Of a DNA stretch of 12,056 nucleotides, positions 1 through 7,051 are shown piece after piece (positions within the stretch are counted from its first letter, which is position 1; each line of letters opens with the position of its first letter). The notes under the pieces were generated by a model, which saw only the letters and a list, made by a program, of their open reading frames with translations, did no database searches and was not told the origin of the DNA. Source of the DNA: Deltaproteobacteria bacterium (GTDB lineage: Bacteria > Desulfobacterota > Desulfarculia > Adiutricales > JAGVGV01); contig JADFXS010000048.1 in assembly GCA_015233515.1 (NCBI GenBank), positions 3,318 through 15,373 on the forward strand, in the 5' to 3' direction. The position numbers and the translations under genes were made by a program.

Positions 1-1
1 G

Positions 2-484
2 GCTAAAATTTCTGAAGCCAAAAGCGCCGTGGACGCCTATTCCAGAATATTCAATGCCAAAGCCAAATTTTTTTCCCGAGGAGATAATTCCGGCACCCAC
101 CAAAAAGAAGTATCTCTCTGGAAAAAAGCCGGACTGGATCCATCCGGGGATTGGTATATCATAACCAAGGATTTCATGTTGGCCACCTTGAAACGAGCCG
201 ACGCGGAACAAGGTTATTTCATGACGGATAGTTCCACTTGGATTCAACTTCGGAATCAACTTCCCAAGCTTAAAATACTGTTTAAGGGCGATAAATTTTT
301 AATCAATACTTACCATACGTTATGCCAACCGGCCGGCGCCACCCCCGGACAAGCCGCCGCTGCGGGTTTCATTGATTTTCTAGCTTCTCCGGAAGCTCAA
401 AAGATCATTCGGGAGTACGGCCGGCAGGAATACGGCGAAGGGTTATATAACGACGCTGATTATGCCAAAAAATTTGACGAATAA
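2..484 (+). CDS. TupA-like tungstate ABC transporter substrate-binding protein, C-terminal part (cut by window edge)
   Basis: This is the last 160 residues of a periplasmic solute-binding protein. The reading frame is open to the left edge, so the start lies outside the window. The loop SRGDNSGTHQKE is the oxyanion-binding signature of the TupA/WtpA-type tungstate and molybdate binders, and the tail (IREYGRQEYGEGLYNDAD) matches the usual C-terminus of the family. The protein would deliver tungstate to a TupB permease and TupC ATPase, presumably encoded to the left. The next gene is a paralogue starting 19 bases after this stop, so the two are probably co-transcribed. Where the paralogue has GYTLADRGTF this protein has GYFMTDSSTW, so an arginine and a glycine in the second-lobe binding region are replaced. 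Ligand preference may therefore differ. The family call is firm; tungstate rather than molybdate is inferred. Confidence 0.88.
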   Translation, partial: AKISEAKSAVDAYSRIFNAKAKFFSRGDNSGTHQKEVSLWKKAGLDPSGDWYIITKDFMLATLKRADAEQGYFMTDSSTWIQLRNQLPKLKILFKGDKFLINTYHTLCQPAGATPGQAAAAGFIDFLASPEAQKIIREYGRQEYGEGLYNDADYAKKFDE

Positions 485-503
485 ACCAATGGAGGTTGAA
501 ACG

Positions 504-1343
504 ATGTTCAAACGTAAGGCGCTTATTGTAATTTTTGTATTATGTTCTGCATTTATAGGATTGTTTTCTCTGGCAGACGGAGCCGATCAATCTTTGATGA
601 TGGCCACGACCACCTCCACCGAAGATACGGGTCTCTTGAATTATTTGGCGCCGGAGTTCAAAAAAGACACCGGGATCGAATTACGCTGGACATCCACCGG
701 AACCGGTAAAGCTCTAGAACTCGGCAAAAACTGTGACGTGGATGTCGTTTTGGTCCATGCGCCGGAGGCGGAAAAAAAGTTTGTCACCGAGGGGTTCGGA
801 GTCAATCGTCAAGAAGTCATGTATAACGATTTTGTCATTATGGGCCCCAAAGATGATCCCGCCAAGATCAAAGGAAAAACCACCACCCAGGCTTTGGAAA
901 CCATAGCTAAGGAAAAAGCCGTGTTTGTGAGTCGTGGCGACAAATCCGGTACTCATCAAGCGGAATTGAATTTGTGGAAAACCGCCAAATTACCCGTTCC
1001 GGACAAGGAATCCTGGTACGTTCAAGCCGGACAGGGGATGCTGCAGACCATCATGATGGCTTCGGAAAAGAAAGGTTACACTTTGGCTGATCGGGGAACC
1101 TTTATAAAGTATGAAGCTGATCAGAAAGGCAACCCGCCCTTGGTCATTTTAGTCGAAAAGGATCAAGCTCTTTTCAATCAGTATGGGGTCATCCCCGTCA
1201 ATCCGGAAAAATGCCCGAAAGTGAAAAAAGACTTGGCTGATAAATTCGCTGCTTGGCTGACTTCCGATAAAGGTCAAAAATTGATTGGCGAATTCAAACT
1301 CCTGGGTAAAGCATTATTCACGCCGAACGCCAAAAAGAAATAA
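504..1343 (+). CDS. tupA: TupA-like tungstate ABC transporter substrate-binding protein
   Basis: This is a complete 279-residue periplasmic binding protein. The start is the ATG at 504, eight bases after GGAGG (491-495). An upstream in-frame ATG at 462 lies inside the previous gene and would spoil the signal peptide. Residues 1-27 form a signal peptide (basic MFKRK, then a hydrophobic run ending ADG). The binding motifs are ATTTSTEDTGLL (34-45), STGTGKAL (64-71), DVDVVLVHAPEAE (78-90) and SRGDKSGTHQAE (143-154), which are diagnostic of TupA. In the family these loops hold the tungstate oxyanion. Tungstate serves tungsten enzymes such as aldehyde:ferredoxin oxidoreductases and some formate dehydrogenases. 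No permease or ATPase gene follows, so the rest of the transporter must lie upstream or elsewhere. It is a tandem paralogue of the preceding gene, clearly diverged rather than a recent copy. Confidence 0.9.
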   Translation: MFKRKALIVIFVLCSAFIGLFSLADGADQSLMMATTTSTEDTGLLNYLAPEFKKDTGIELRWTSTGTGKALELGKNCDVDVVLVHAPEAEKKFVTEGFGVNRQEVMYNDFVIMGPKDDPAKIKGKTTTQALETIAKEKAVFVSRGDKSGTHQAELNLWKTAKLPVPDKESWYVQAGQGMLQTIMMASEKKGYTLADRGTFIKYEADQKGNPPLVILVEKDQALFNQYGVIPVNPEKCPKVKKDLADKFAAWLTSDKGQKLIGEFKLLGKALFTPNAKKK

Positions 1344-1659
1344 GCCACGGATTATCATTGAACGCATCGTGGGCGTTCAGCCGCAAAGGCTTCTGGTTGA
1401 ACATACGGACGAGCGCATTCCCCGCGGCATGCTACGGGGGATCAGCTCGTCCGCGTGTTCTAAAGAACCTAAAAAACCATAATTATGAGAATGAGGTCAC
1501 GATTTGAAATAATATTCCGTTAGTTTGCGACTCAACGGTGGATTTGGGGTATCTAGATTATTGTATTTTAGCGAATATATTGATAATATTATGGAGTAGC
1601 CGCTAAATTCCAATCCTTGGCGGTCAGTGGCGAAAACCGGCTTCCGCCTGGAGAAATAA
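1344..1659. other. Intergenic region between tupA and motA: palindromes, then AT-rich motA leader
   Basis: This 316-base spacer holds no convincing gene. Its left half contains a 7-bp hairpin (TGAACGC/GCGTTCA, 1359-1365 with 1373-1379) and a large nested palindrome of the dispersed repeat family (1399-1460). Either could end or stabilise the tup transcript, but neither is followed by a T run. The right half (about 1500-1600) is AT-rich. A weak sigma-70-like pair, TTGTAT then TAATAT 17 bases later (about 1561-1589), is the best promoter candidate for motA. I found no convincing sigma-54 or sigma-28 site. Confidence 0.5.
1399..1460 (-). repeat. Nested 62-base palindrome, inverted copy of the dispersed GC-rich repeat
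   Basis: The outer arms GAACATACGGACGAGC (1399-1414) and GCTCGTCCGCGTGTTC (1445-1460) pair over 16 positions with one mismatch and one G-U. An inner stem, CCCCG (1420-1424) with CGGGG (1435-1439), closes a short loop. Read on the minus strand it contains GCGGGGAATGCGCTCG and ends in ATGTTC, the same pattern as the plus-strand copies near 4693, 7721 and 11674. It is the most perfect copy in the window. Confidence 0.85.
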
Positions 1660-2448
1660 ATGGACCTGGCATCGTTATTCGGAATTTTAGCTGGATTTGC
1701 GTTGATAATATCCGCCATCGTTATGGGCGGCAGTGTCCGGCTTTTCTTCGATCTCCCGGCTTTTATGATGGTTTTCGGTGGAACCGTGGCGGCGACCTTT
1801 TTGACTTTTCCATTTAAAGAAGTGGCGGCGGCTTTCAAGGCGGCTTATTACGTTTTTTCCGAGGCCGGGGATGACCCTAATGACACGGTGGAAACCATGA
1901 TTCAACTATGTAGCCTCAGCCGGCGCAAAGGATTGGTGCAATTGAGTCATATCCACAGCAAATCGCCTTTTCTGATGAAAGCGGCCAACTTGATTGCTGA
2001 TGGCTCTCCCGAGGCGGAGATCAAGTCGGCCCTGAGGATTGAAATCGAGGCCTTAAAAAGCCGCCATCTAGTGGTGCAGGAAATCTTCAAAAAAATGGCT
2101 ATGTATGCTCCGGCCTTTGGTATGGTCGGGACCTTGATCGGCCTGGTCCAGATGCTGAGTCAACTTAATGACCCGGCCAAAATCGGCCATAATATGGCGG
2201 TGGCCCTTTTAGCCACTTTTTATGGCGCCACTTTGGCCAATCTCATTTTCATGCCCATCGCCGGCAAGCTGAAAGCGCGAACCATGCTTGAAGTGATTAA
2301 CCTCGAAATTATGTTCGGCGGGGCGATTTCGATATTAAAAAACAATAACCCCTTGGTGGTTTACGAAACCCTTTCTTCGTATATCCCGGCTCGAAAGCGG
2401 CGCCCCATGAGAAGGGCCGGCTCTATTAAAGATAACGAAACCGAGTAA
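1660..2448 (+). CDS. motA: Flagellar motor stator protein MotA
   Basis: MotA is the four-helix membrane subunit that with MotB forms the ion-conducting stator turning the flagellum. At 262 residues it is a normal length. Predicted membrane segments lie near residues 5-25 and 33-52, then, after a cytoplasmic loop of about 95 residues carrying the charged torque-generating region, near 148-168 and 178-202. The family signature YAPAFGMVGTLIGLV (149-163) marks the third helix with its conserved proline and glycines. The charged tail (ARKRRPMRRAG) is cytoplasmic. The start ATG follows GGAG (1650-1653) at a suitable distance. motB begins 10 bases after the stop, so the two form an operon. Whether protons or sodium drive it cannot be told safely from the sequence. 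Bases 1615-1651 can fold over part of the ribosome binding site. Confidence 0.95.
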   Translation: MDLASLFGILAGFALIISAIVMGGSVRLFFDLPAFMMVFGGTVAATFLTFPFKEVAAAFKAAYYVFSEAGDDPNDTVETMIQLCSLSRRKGLVQLSHIHSKSPFLMKAANLIADGSPEAEIKSALRIEIEALKSRHLVVQEIFKKMAMYAPAFGMVGTLIGLVQMLSQLNDPAKIGHNMAVALLATFYGATLANLIFMPIAGKLKARTMLEVINLEIMFGGAISILKNNNPLVVYETLSSYIPARKRRPMRRAGSIKDNETE

Positions 2449-2458
2449 AGGCAAGCAC

Positions 2459-3196
2459 ATGGATGACGAGCATTACTCTTATTTAGAGATGTTTGACGAT
2501 GAGGGTCAGCAGCCCTGGCTGATCACTTTCGCCGATATGGTCAGTCTGCTGATGTCCATGTTTGTATTGCTTTATTCCCTCTCCTCTCTAAACGAAAAAA
2601 AATTCCATGACGTCATGGTTTCGGTTCAACAAAGTTTAGTGGGAATGGTAAAAGATTCTCAGTCAGGCCCTCCAATCAAGACCGGCGAAAGCGTGGCGGA
2701 ACCGGATCAGACTGAAAAGCCCGTTCAACGTCCGGCGCCGGATCACACCAAGCTTTTGGACGACCTCAAGGAATTTGTGAATACAAAAGAAACCGGGCAA
2801 CCCATATCTATTTCCGTGGATGGCGCCAATGTCATCCTCAGAGTGGAGGGTCAGGCCTTGTTTGCCTCCGGGGAAGCAAAATTGGACCCCCAAGCCTTAC
2901 CCGTATTGGATGAAATTATTAAAACCATTAAAAACAATCCCTTATATCGAGTCAACATCAAAGGCCATACCGACAATATCCCGATCTCCACGCCGCAAAT
3001 CCCCTCCAATTGGGAATTATCAGCCATTCGTTCCACTACGGTCTTGCGTTATTTGCTCTCGAAAGGGGTTTCCCCTAACCGCTTGACAGCCACCGGTTAT
3101 GCCGACCTGTTACCCGTGGCCCCCAACGACACCCTGGAAAACCGGGCAAAAAACAGGAGGGTGGAATTTGTTTTGGAAAAAGAAGAAAAAAACTGA
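2459..3196 (+). CDS. motB: Flagellar motor stator protein MotB (OmpA-type peptidoglycan anchor)
   Basis: MotB carries the ion-binding aspartate and anchors the stator to the cell wall. The 245-residue protein has a short cytoplasmic N-terminus, then one membrane helix (about 21-43) with the motif PWLITFADM. Asp26 is the expected ion-carrying residue, equivalent to Asp32 of E. coli MotB. A plug and linker region (about 45-115) rich in Pro, Lys and Glu leads to an OmpA-like domain (about 118-240). That domain has FASGEAKLDP, GHTDNIPI (169-176), the NWELSAIRS helix (184-192) and a GYADLLP...NRAKNRRVEF end, all typical of peptidoglycan binding. The ribosome binding site is weak (AAGG, about 2448-2452), which fits translation coupled to motA. 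The 3' end overlaps the next gene in another frame by 29 bases. Confidence 0.95.
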   Translation: MDDEHYSYLEMFDDEGQQPWLITFADMVSLLMSMFVLLYSLSSLNEKKFHDVMVSVQQSLVGMVKDSQSGPPIKTGESVAEPDQTEKPVQRPAPDHTKLLDDLKEFVNTKETGQPISISVDGANVILRVEGQALFASGEAKLDPQALPVLDEIIKTIKNNPLYRVNIKGHTDNIPISTPQIPSNWELSAIRSTTVLRYLLSKGVSPNRLTATGYADLLPVAPNDTLENRAKNRRVEFVLEKEEKN

Positions 3197-3572
3197 ACTG
3201 AAAAAATTATTAATTTTTGATGATAATGATTCTCGGGAAGTATTTCGGGTCAGGCCCCCCGCAAGTGAACCGGTCTCGATAAAAATCGGCCCCATGACGA
3301 CGATTATCCACGAGATCAGCGCAAGCGGACTATCCTGCCCCTTCAGTTCGGCAAAGATTGGAGAACAATGGCCGGTATCCTTCCGTTTACCTGGGGAAAC
3401 CGTCGACATTCAGGGTGTCGTGGAAATCGTCAGCCTCAGCGCGCAAAACGACATCCGTGGTTGCCGGTTTCTGGACTTGAAACCAGAAATGACCGAAGCA
3501 ATTCATCATTATGTTTTACGAGTTCAAAAATGGGAAATTCAGCATAGAAAAACCGGTCGATTATTGCCATGA
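3168..3572 (+). CDS. PilZ-domain protein, third gene of the motAB operon (TTG start)
   Basis: This is a 134-residue cytoplasmic protein. I chose the TTG at 3168 because AGGAGG at 3155-3160 sits seven bases before it. The frame is open further upstream (from 3099), but that part lies inside motB and reads as an unlikely Trp/Pro-rich peptide. After a lysine-rich start (FWKKKKK) comes RxxxR (Arg23-Glu-Val-Phe-Arg27), then EISASG (49-54), then GCRFLDL. In PilZ domains RxxxR and (D/N)xSxxG bind cyclic di-GMP; here the second motif begins with Glu in place of Asp or Asn. The overlap with motB implies translational coupling. Position suggests a YcgR-like role, adjusting the motor in response to c-di-GMP, but that is inferred. 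The altered motif leaves binding uncertain. Confidence 0.8.
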   Translation: MFWKKKKKTELKKLLIFDDNDSREVFRVRPPASEPVSIKIGPMTTIIHEISASGLSCPFSSAKIGEQWPVSFRLPGETVDIQGVVEIVSLSAQNDIRGCRFLDLKPEMTEAIHHYVLRVQKWEIQHRKTGRLLP

Positions 3573-3658
3573 GTCTGGCAAGAACCAATTATTTTTCCAC
3601 GAAACAAGCATCAACCTAACCGGCTTTGATCTTCTCGATACGCCCATCCCCACACGAC

Positions 3659-4588
3659 TTATCTTGTCGCTTTAAAGGTTCGGCTCTGGACAGCTTCAGA
3701 TAAAGCTCTAAGTGCTTCTTCGCAATCAGCGGCGACTTTGCGTTTTCGTCCCAAGGAAATCAGCAGTGATTCAACGTTGCTATTTTTTCGAGATAAACGA
3801 ATAATTTCTTTATTTATTTTTTGAAATTCCTCATAGGCGGTCTTAACTGCGTAAAAATTTGCTTGTTCGCTAGGACTGATCAAGGGAGATAAGTTGTCCA
3901 AAGCGGCCTTGCTCCGGCCATCGGCGGTTTTCATCTCAGTTTCAATTTCATCCATTCTTTCGCTACGTGACTCAGCGATATGAGGCGCCTGAAGCGTATG
4001 GATCGTGAGGGCGGCCATGAGCATCTGCCAGGCAAAAAAACGAATTTGATGAATTTGCGTGTTAGCCGCTTCGTTGTTGATGATTTTATTGATGGTATCT
4101 TCCATGACCTTAAGCGAATTCCTGGCCGAACCGAATGACAAATTTGAAGCTTTTATATTGGTATTCTGCACGGCCAGATCAAGCAACACTCGATCAATTT
4201 CTCGGAATGTCAACCAACATTCGGTGAATTCTCGAAAAAATTCAAGTTCTTGCGATGTTCCCCCCGATTGCAGGAGCGAATCTAATTCAAGACGCGATTT
4301 TTCCAGGGAACTGGAATGACGGCGAGTCTGATCGGCAAAGGTTTGTGATGCCTCGTCCGTATCAGCCAGAACAGCGCTTTTCTCCGCTTTGACCGCCGCA
4401 TTTAAATCAATGCGCATCGAGGAGACCAATTGTCCCGTCTTGATAGTATCATGAAAACGATTTGAAAGCCTGAACCCGAAGTCCGGAAAATAAGCACGGA
4501 AAATCCCAGAGAATAACACTAGAATAATGACCAGGCCCGCCAGCAGCACTAAAACAATCTTTATATAAGTACTGGTATTCCAGTTCAT
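3659..4588 (-). CDS. Membrane-anchored periplasmic helical sensor protein, chemoreceptor-like (4HB/HBM type), no output domain
   Basis: The protein has 309 residues: a short N-terminus, one membrane helix (about 9-30), then about 275 residues of almost pure alpha helix expected in the periplasm. Features such as NAAVKAEKSAVLAD (63-76) and LTIHTLQAPHIAE (194-206) resemble ligand-binding domains of methyl-accepting chemotaxis proteins. Two matching segments, QNTNIKASNLSFGSAR (141-156) and RKNSNVESLLISLGRKR (267-283), share an N-x-N-(8)-G-x-x-R pattern. This suggests two related helical modules, as in the HBM class. It ends without a second membrane helix, HAMP or signalling domain, and only 86 bases separate it from the convergent pilZ gene, so nothing was cut off nearby. 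The start is well set by AAGGAGGG (minus strand, 4597-4604). It might feed a partner receptor or act as a binding protein; function unknown. Confidence 0.75.
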   Translation of the reverse strand: MNWNTSTYIKIVLVLLAGLVIILVLFSGIFRAYFPDFGFRLSNRFHDTIKTGQLVSSMRIDLNAAVKAEKSAVLADTDEASQTFADQTRRHSSSLEKSRLELDSLLQSGGTSQELEFFREFTECWLTFREIDRVLLDLAVQNTNIKASNLSFGSARNSLKVMEDTINKIINNEAANTQIHQIRFFAWQMLMAALTIHTLQAPHIAESRSERMDEIETEMKTADGRSKAALDNLSPLISPSEQANFYAVKTAYEEFQKINKEIIRLSRKNSNVESLLISLGRKRKVAADCEEALRALSEAVQSRTFKATR

Positions 4589-4755
4589 TTAATCTTCCCT
4601 CCTTGTTCATAAGCCTAGCTAAAACTGCGTGGACGATGCATTATCAACGACGCTGTATACGGTTCACCGCATGCGGAAAAATCCGGTCAATTGAAGCTCC
4701 CCGCGGCTGGCTACGGGGAATGCGTTCGCCTGGATTTTCAGGTCCTGATCGTCCC
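4589..4755. repeat. Spacer with a dispersed palindromic repeat copy
   Basis: The spacer between the KimA-like gene and the sensor gene carries a repeat copy at 4693-4739, starting GAAGCTCCCCG and ending GGATTTTC. The stem is CCCCG (4699-4703) with CGGGG (4714-4718), followed by AATGCGTTCGCC. To the left, CCGCATGCGG is a 10-base palindrome within the fragment GGTTCACCGCATGCGG, which resembles the repeat's AGCGAACCGCGGGG part. No gene is seen here. The ribosome binding site of the sensor gene lies at the left edge. Confidence 0.75.
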
Positions 4756-6747
4756 TTATACTCGTACCGGGAGAATCATGAAGGGAATCCCCTCGTTGAA
4801 AAGAGCGCGCTGTAGGCTGAATGTCACATAATTGTGCAACAACCTGATAATAATGGAATCATTTTTAAAAACCAACTGACCACCGACAAAAAATGCGCGC
4901 GGGTAGCGTTTTATTATATCCGGCGCCAAGTTGACAACTTCTTGAATCACATCCGTGCCCACCGCAATGTGCGCTTCGGCATAATAACCATATTTGCCGA
5001 CCAAATCCACGTACTTCTGGAGGTCCTTGTTGATGTCGGCTTTAAGCCGATCGATATCTTCCGGCCCCTTGAAGACCCCGGCATCAACCACCGCCACTTG
5101 CAGAAAAATTAAATTTTGAATGTCCCGATGGAAAAGGCGATGTAAGTGCATCAAGGTATGTAATCCTAACCCGCTGTATCCGTTCACTAATATTACCGCT
5201 GTCTGGCCACGCGCCGAAAACGGCCTAGGCTCGATGGGAAGCGAACCTAGCGGGGGGAGAGGTGTTTTCTGAGTGCTTTCCACCAGAACATCCAATTTTT
5301 TCAAAAGCTTACCGGTATATCGATAATGACGCCTTATCATGATGGCTGAAACGACCAAGGTCATAGTAACCAAAACCGTTACCCACCCTCCTTCATCGAA
5401 TTTAACCACGACTACGGATATCAGGATAAAGGAAGTCAAAATCAACCCCAGCCCGTTGACCAGTAATTTCTTCTTCCAATGGGCCACTCGACCGCGAAAT
5501 TGCCACCAGTGCCTGACCATTCCCAACTGGGAAAGAACAAAAGTGATAAAGACGTTGATGCTGTATAAAACGATAAGAACATCCACTCGACCACTAGTTA
5601 TGATCATGAGCAAGAGGGCTGAGCCGCCCATCAGGAGGATGCCGTTTTGAGTCACCAGGCGATCGCTCAAGAGCGCAAATCTCGCTGGAACCCAACGATC
5701 CAAAGCCATATTGGCCAAAACCCTGGGGCCATCCAGAAAACCGGCTTGCGCGGCCACGAAAAGCAGCAGCGCTTCGGACACCAGGGTGACCAGAACAAAA
5801 CCATATCCCCAAGTTCCGGACCAGGCGGCGGTGATGTTTTCAAAAAGGACGGCATTAATGGTTTTACCCGGCTTATTGACCACATCGAATAGAATATAAT
5901 TCAGCATCAGCCCGACCACGGTAACCGCCAAGGAGACCGCCATATAAGTCATGGTACGCCGGCCGGTTTTTGTCTTGGGTTCCCTGAGGATGGGCAAACC
6001 GTTACTGACCGCCTCGATGCCGGTATAAGTTCCGGCGCCCATACTGTAAGCCTTGAGCAAAAGTGCGATCATGCCCCATAACCCGAGTTGCGAATTGGCT
6101 TTTTGGACATCGGCGGCGATTTGAGCCGTAACCGTGGGTAATTCCATTAAGTGATATATTATCCCATAACAGATGGCAAAGGCATGAGTCAGGACAAAGA
6201 TCATGAATACCGGAACTAACGGAATGACGGATTCTTTAACGCCCCGCATGTTCAACCAAGTCAGAAGAACAACGCCGAAAATTGCGAATTCTATTCGGTA
6301 ATTGAACCACTGCGTCGGTAAAAAGGAGAAAACCGCATCCGCTCCGGCGGCAATGGACAAAGTGATGGTTAATACATAATCGATCAGGAGCGCGCAGCCG
6401 GAAACCATGCCCACGGTCGGGGAAAGCAAACGGCTGGCCACGATGTAACCGCCGCCGCCGCTGGGAAAAAGTTCAATGATCTGAGAGTAGCTGGAAGCGA
6501 TGATAAAAATAGTCACCGCCGTGCCCAAGCCGACGAAAACCGCCAGGAAACTATGTTCCCCCAGGGTTAGAAAAGCTTCGGGCGGGCCATAACACGAAGA
6601 GGAAAGCCCATCGGCCCCCAGTCCGACCCAGGCAAAAAAAGCGATTAATGACAATCGGTGAAATATGGAAGAATCGGAAACATCCAAATGTTTTCCAAAG
6701 ACAATCCTTTTTATCCGCTGCCCGAAAGGCTCCGGCTGCACAGACAT
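4756..6747 (-). CDS. KimA-like APC-family potassium/amino-acid transporter with C-terminal cytoplasmic domain
   Basis: This is a 663-residue transporter of the APC superfamily. About twelve membrane helices span residues 30-470, and a soluble alpha/beta domain (about 514-663) begins TAVILVNGYSGLG and looks like a universal-stress-type fold. GADGLSSSCYG (44-54), PSGGGGYIV (95-103) and LLIDYVLT (120-127) match the KimA (YdaO) potassium importers. Asp46 and Tyr53 have the same spacing as Asp36 and Tyr43 of B. subtilis KimA, and Asp123-Tyr124 correspond to its next site, as I recall them. The alternative is a general amino-acid permease, but the riboswitch upstream is the class that controls potassium transporters, so potassium is favoured. 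The start ATG follows AAGGA (minus strand, 6755-6759) with seven bases between. Expression should fall when c-di-AMP is high. Confidence 0.85.
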   Translation of the reverse strand: MSVQPEPFGQRIKRIVFGKHLDVSDSSIFHRLSLIAFFAWVGLGADGLSSSCYGPPEAFLTLGEHSFLAVFVGLGTAVTIFIIASSYSQIIELFPSGGGGYIVASRLLSPTVGMVSGCALLIDYVLTITLSIAAGADAVFSFLPTQWFNYRIEFAIFGVVLLTWLNMRGVKESVIPLVPVFMIFVLTHAFAICYGIIYHLMELPTVTAQIAADVQKANSQLGLWGMIALLLKAYSMGAGTYTGIEAVSNGLPILREPKTKTGRRTMTYMAVSLAVTVVGLMLNYILFDVVNKPGKTINAVLFENITAAWSGTWGYGFVLVTLVSEALLLFVAAQAGFLDGPRVLANMALDRWVPARFALLSDRLVTQNGILLMGGSALLLMIITSGRVDVLIVLYSINVFITFVLSQLGMVRHWWQFRGRVAHWKKKLLVNGLGLILTSFILISVVVVKFDEGGWVTVLVTMTLVVSAIMIRRHYRYTGKLLKKLDVLVESTQKTPLPPLGSLPIEPRPFSARGQTAVILVNGYSGLGLHTLMHLHRLFHRDIQNLIFLQVAVVDAGVFKGPEDIDRLKADINKDLQKYVDLVGKYGYYAEAHIAVGTDVIQEVVNLAPDIIKRYPRAFFVGGQLVFKNDSIIIRLLHNYVTFSLQRALFNEGIPFMILPVRV

Positions 6748-6754
6748 AATCTGG

Positions 6755-6918
6755 TCCTTTTTTAAGTTAAATTAAATATTAAGGAGGATTAGGGCTGCTT
6801 TTTCCTGGACGGGATAGTCTTGGGCCGATAACAATATCAGATCATGGCGCGGCAAAAAGCTAGGCGAATCCTCCGGAAATTACCAGTGAGGAACGACCTC
6901 CGGTAAATCCGGGAGGGG
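6755..6918 (-). promoter_or_regulatory. Expression platform of the c-di-AMP riboswitch (competing hairpins, possible ribosome-site control)
   Basis: Between the aptamer and the transporter start are several pairings that exclude each other (minus-strand RNA, plus coordinates). A hairpin with loop ATTTA joins 6909-6916 to 6897-6903. A second CCGGAGG copy lies at 6870-6876. GGAGGATT (6867-6874) is an exact complement of AATCCTCC (6783-6790). The same downstream stretch contains TCCTT (6781-6785), which can pair with the ribosome binding site AAGGA (6755-6759). No stem followed directly by a long T run is obvious, so control of translation looks more likely than a simple terminator. This is a paper model from complementarity only. 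Confidence 0.5.
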
Positions 6919-7027
6919 TCCTCTCGACGCCGACGAGGTTAGCTGACGGGCTCGGACCGAGAAGTTGTCCTACGCCATACTGGCGATGCGCCCCAAAGTT
7001 GGGTCCCCCGTTCCCTCTCGAGAGGGA
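6919..7027 (-). ncRNA. ydaO-yuaA (cyclic-di-AMP) riboswitch aptamer
   Basis: Read on the minus strand, the leader contains the conserved ydaO blocks: ACGGGGGACCCAACTTTGGGG near the 5' side, a local hairpin CGCCA-GTA-TGGCG (about 6972-6984), then GAGCCCGTCAGCTAACCTCG and GGCGTCGAGAGG at the 3' side. A P1 stem is formed by CCTCTCGA (7018-7025) with TCGAGAGG (6920-6927), eight perfect pairs. This class senses c-di-AMP and normally turns off potassium transporters and cell-wall genes. It sits 172 bases before the KimA-like gene on the same strand. The 5' P1 arm also lies in a perfect 14-base palindrome (7013-7026), so it could fold on itself instead. Confidence 0.93.
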
Positions 7028-7051
7028 TTTGGCGTTTAATTTGAAATGTAG

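Noticed and set aside
462..503. Upstream ATG as the start of the second TupA gene
   Set aside because: It lies inside the preceding gene and would put a hydrophilic stretch before the signal peptide. The ATG at 504 has GGAGG at proper spacing.
1285..1482. Rightward open frame of 65 codons across the end of tupA and the palindrome
   Set aside because: It overlaps tupA in another frame, runs through a repeat and has no ribosome binding site.
1500..1659. Sigma-28 or sigma-54 flagellar promoter, or c-di-GMP riboswitch, upstream of motA
   Set aside because: No TGGC-N8-TTGC pair and no TAAA with a properly spaced CCGATAA were found. The GEMM riboswitch core is absent.
3185..3201. Slippery A-AAA-AAC at the end of motB, possible programmed frameshift into pilZ
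   Set aside because: The heptamer is in the right phase for a -1 shift, but -1 leads to a stop at 3199-3201. The pilZ frame is +1 relative to motB, and pilZ has its own good ribosome binding site.
4756..6747. Frames opposite the transporter gene, some over 80 codons
   Set aside because: They are antisense shadows of a long, well-matched transporter gene.
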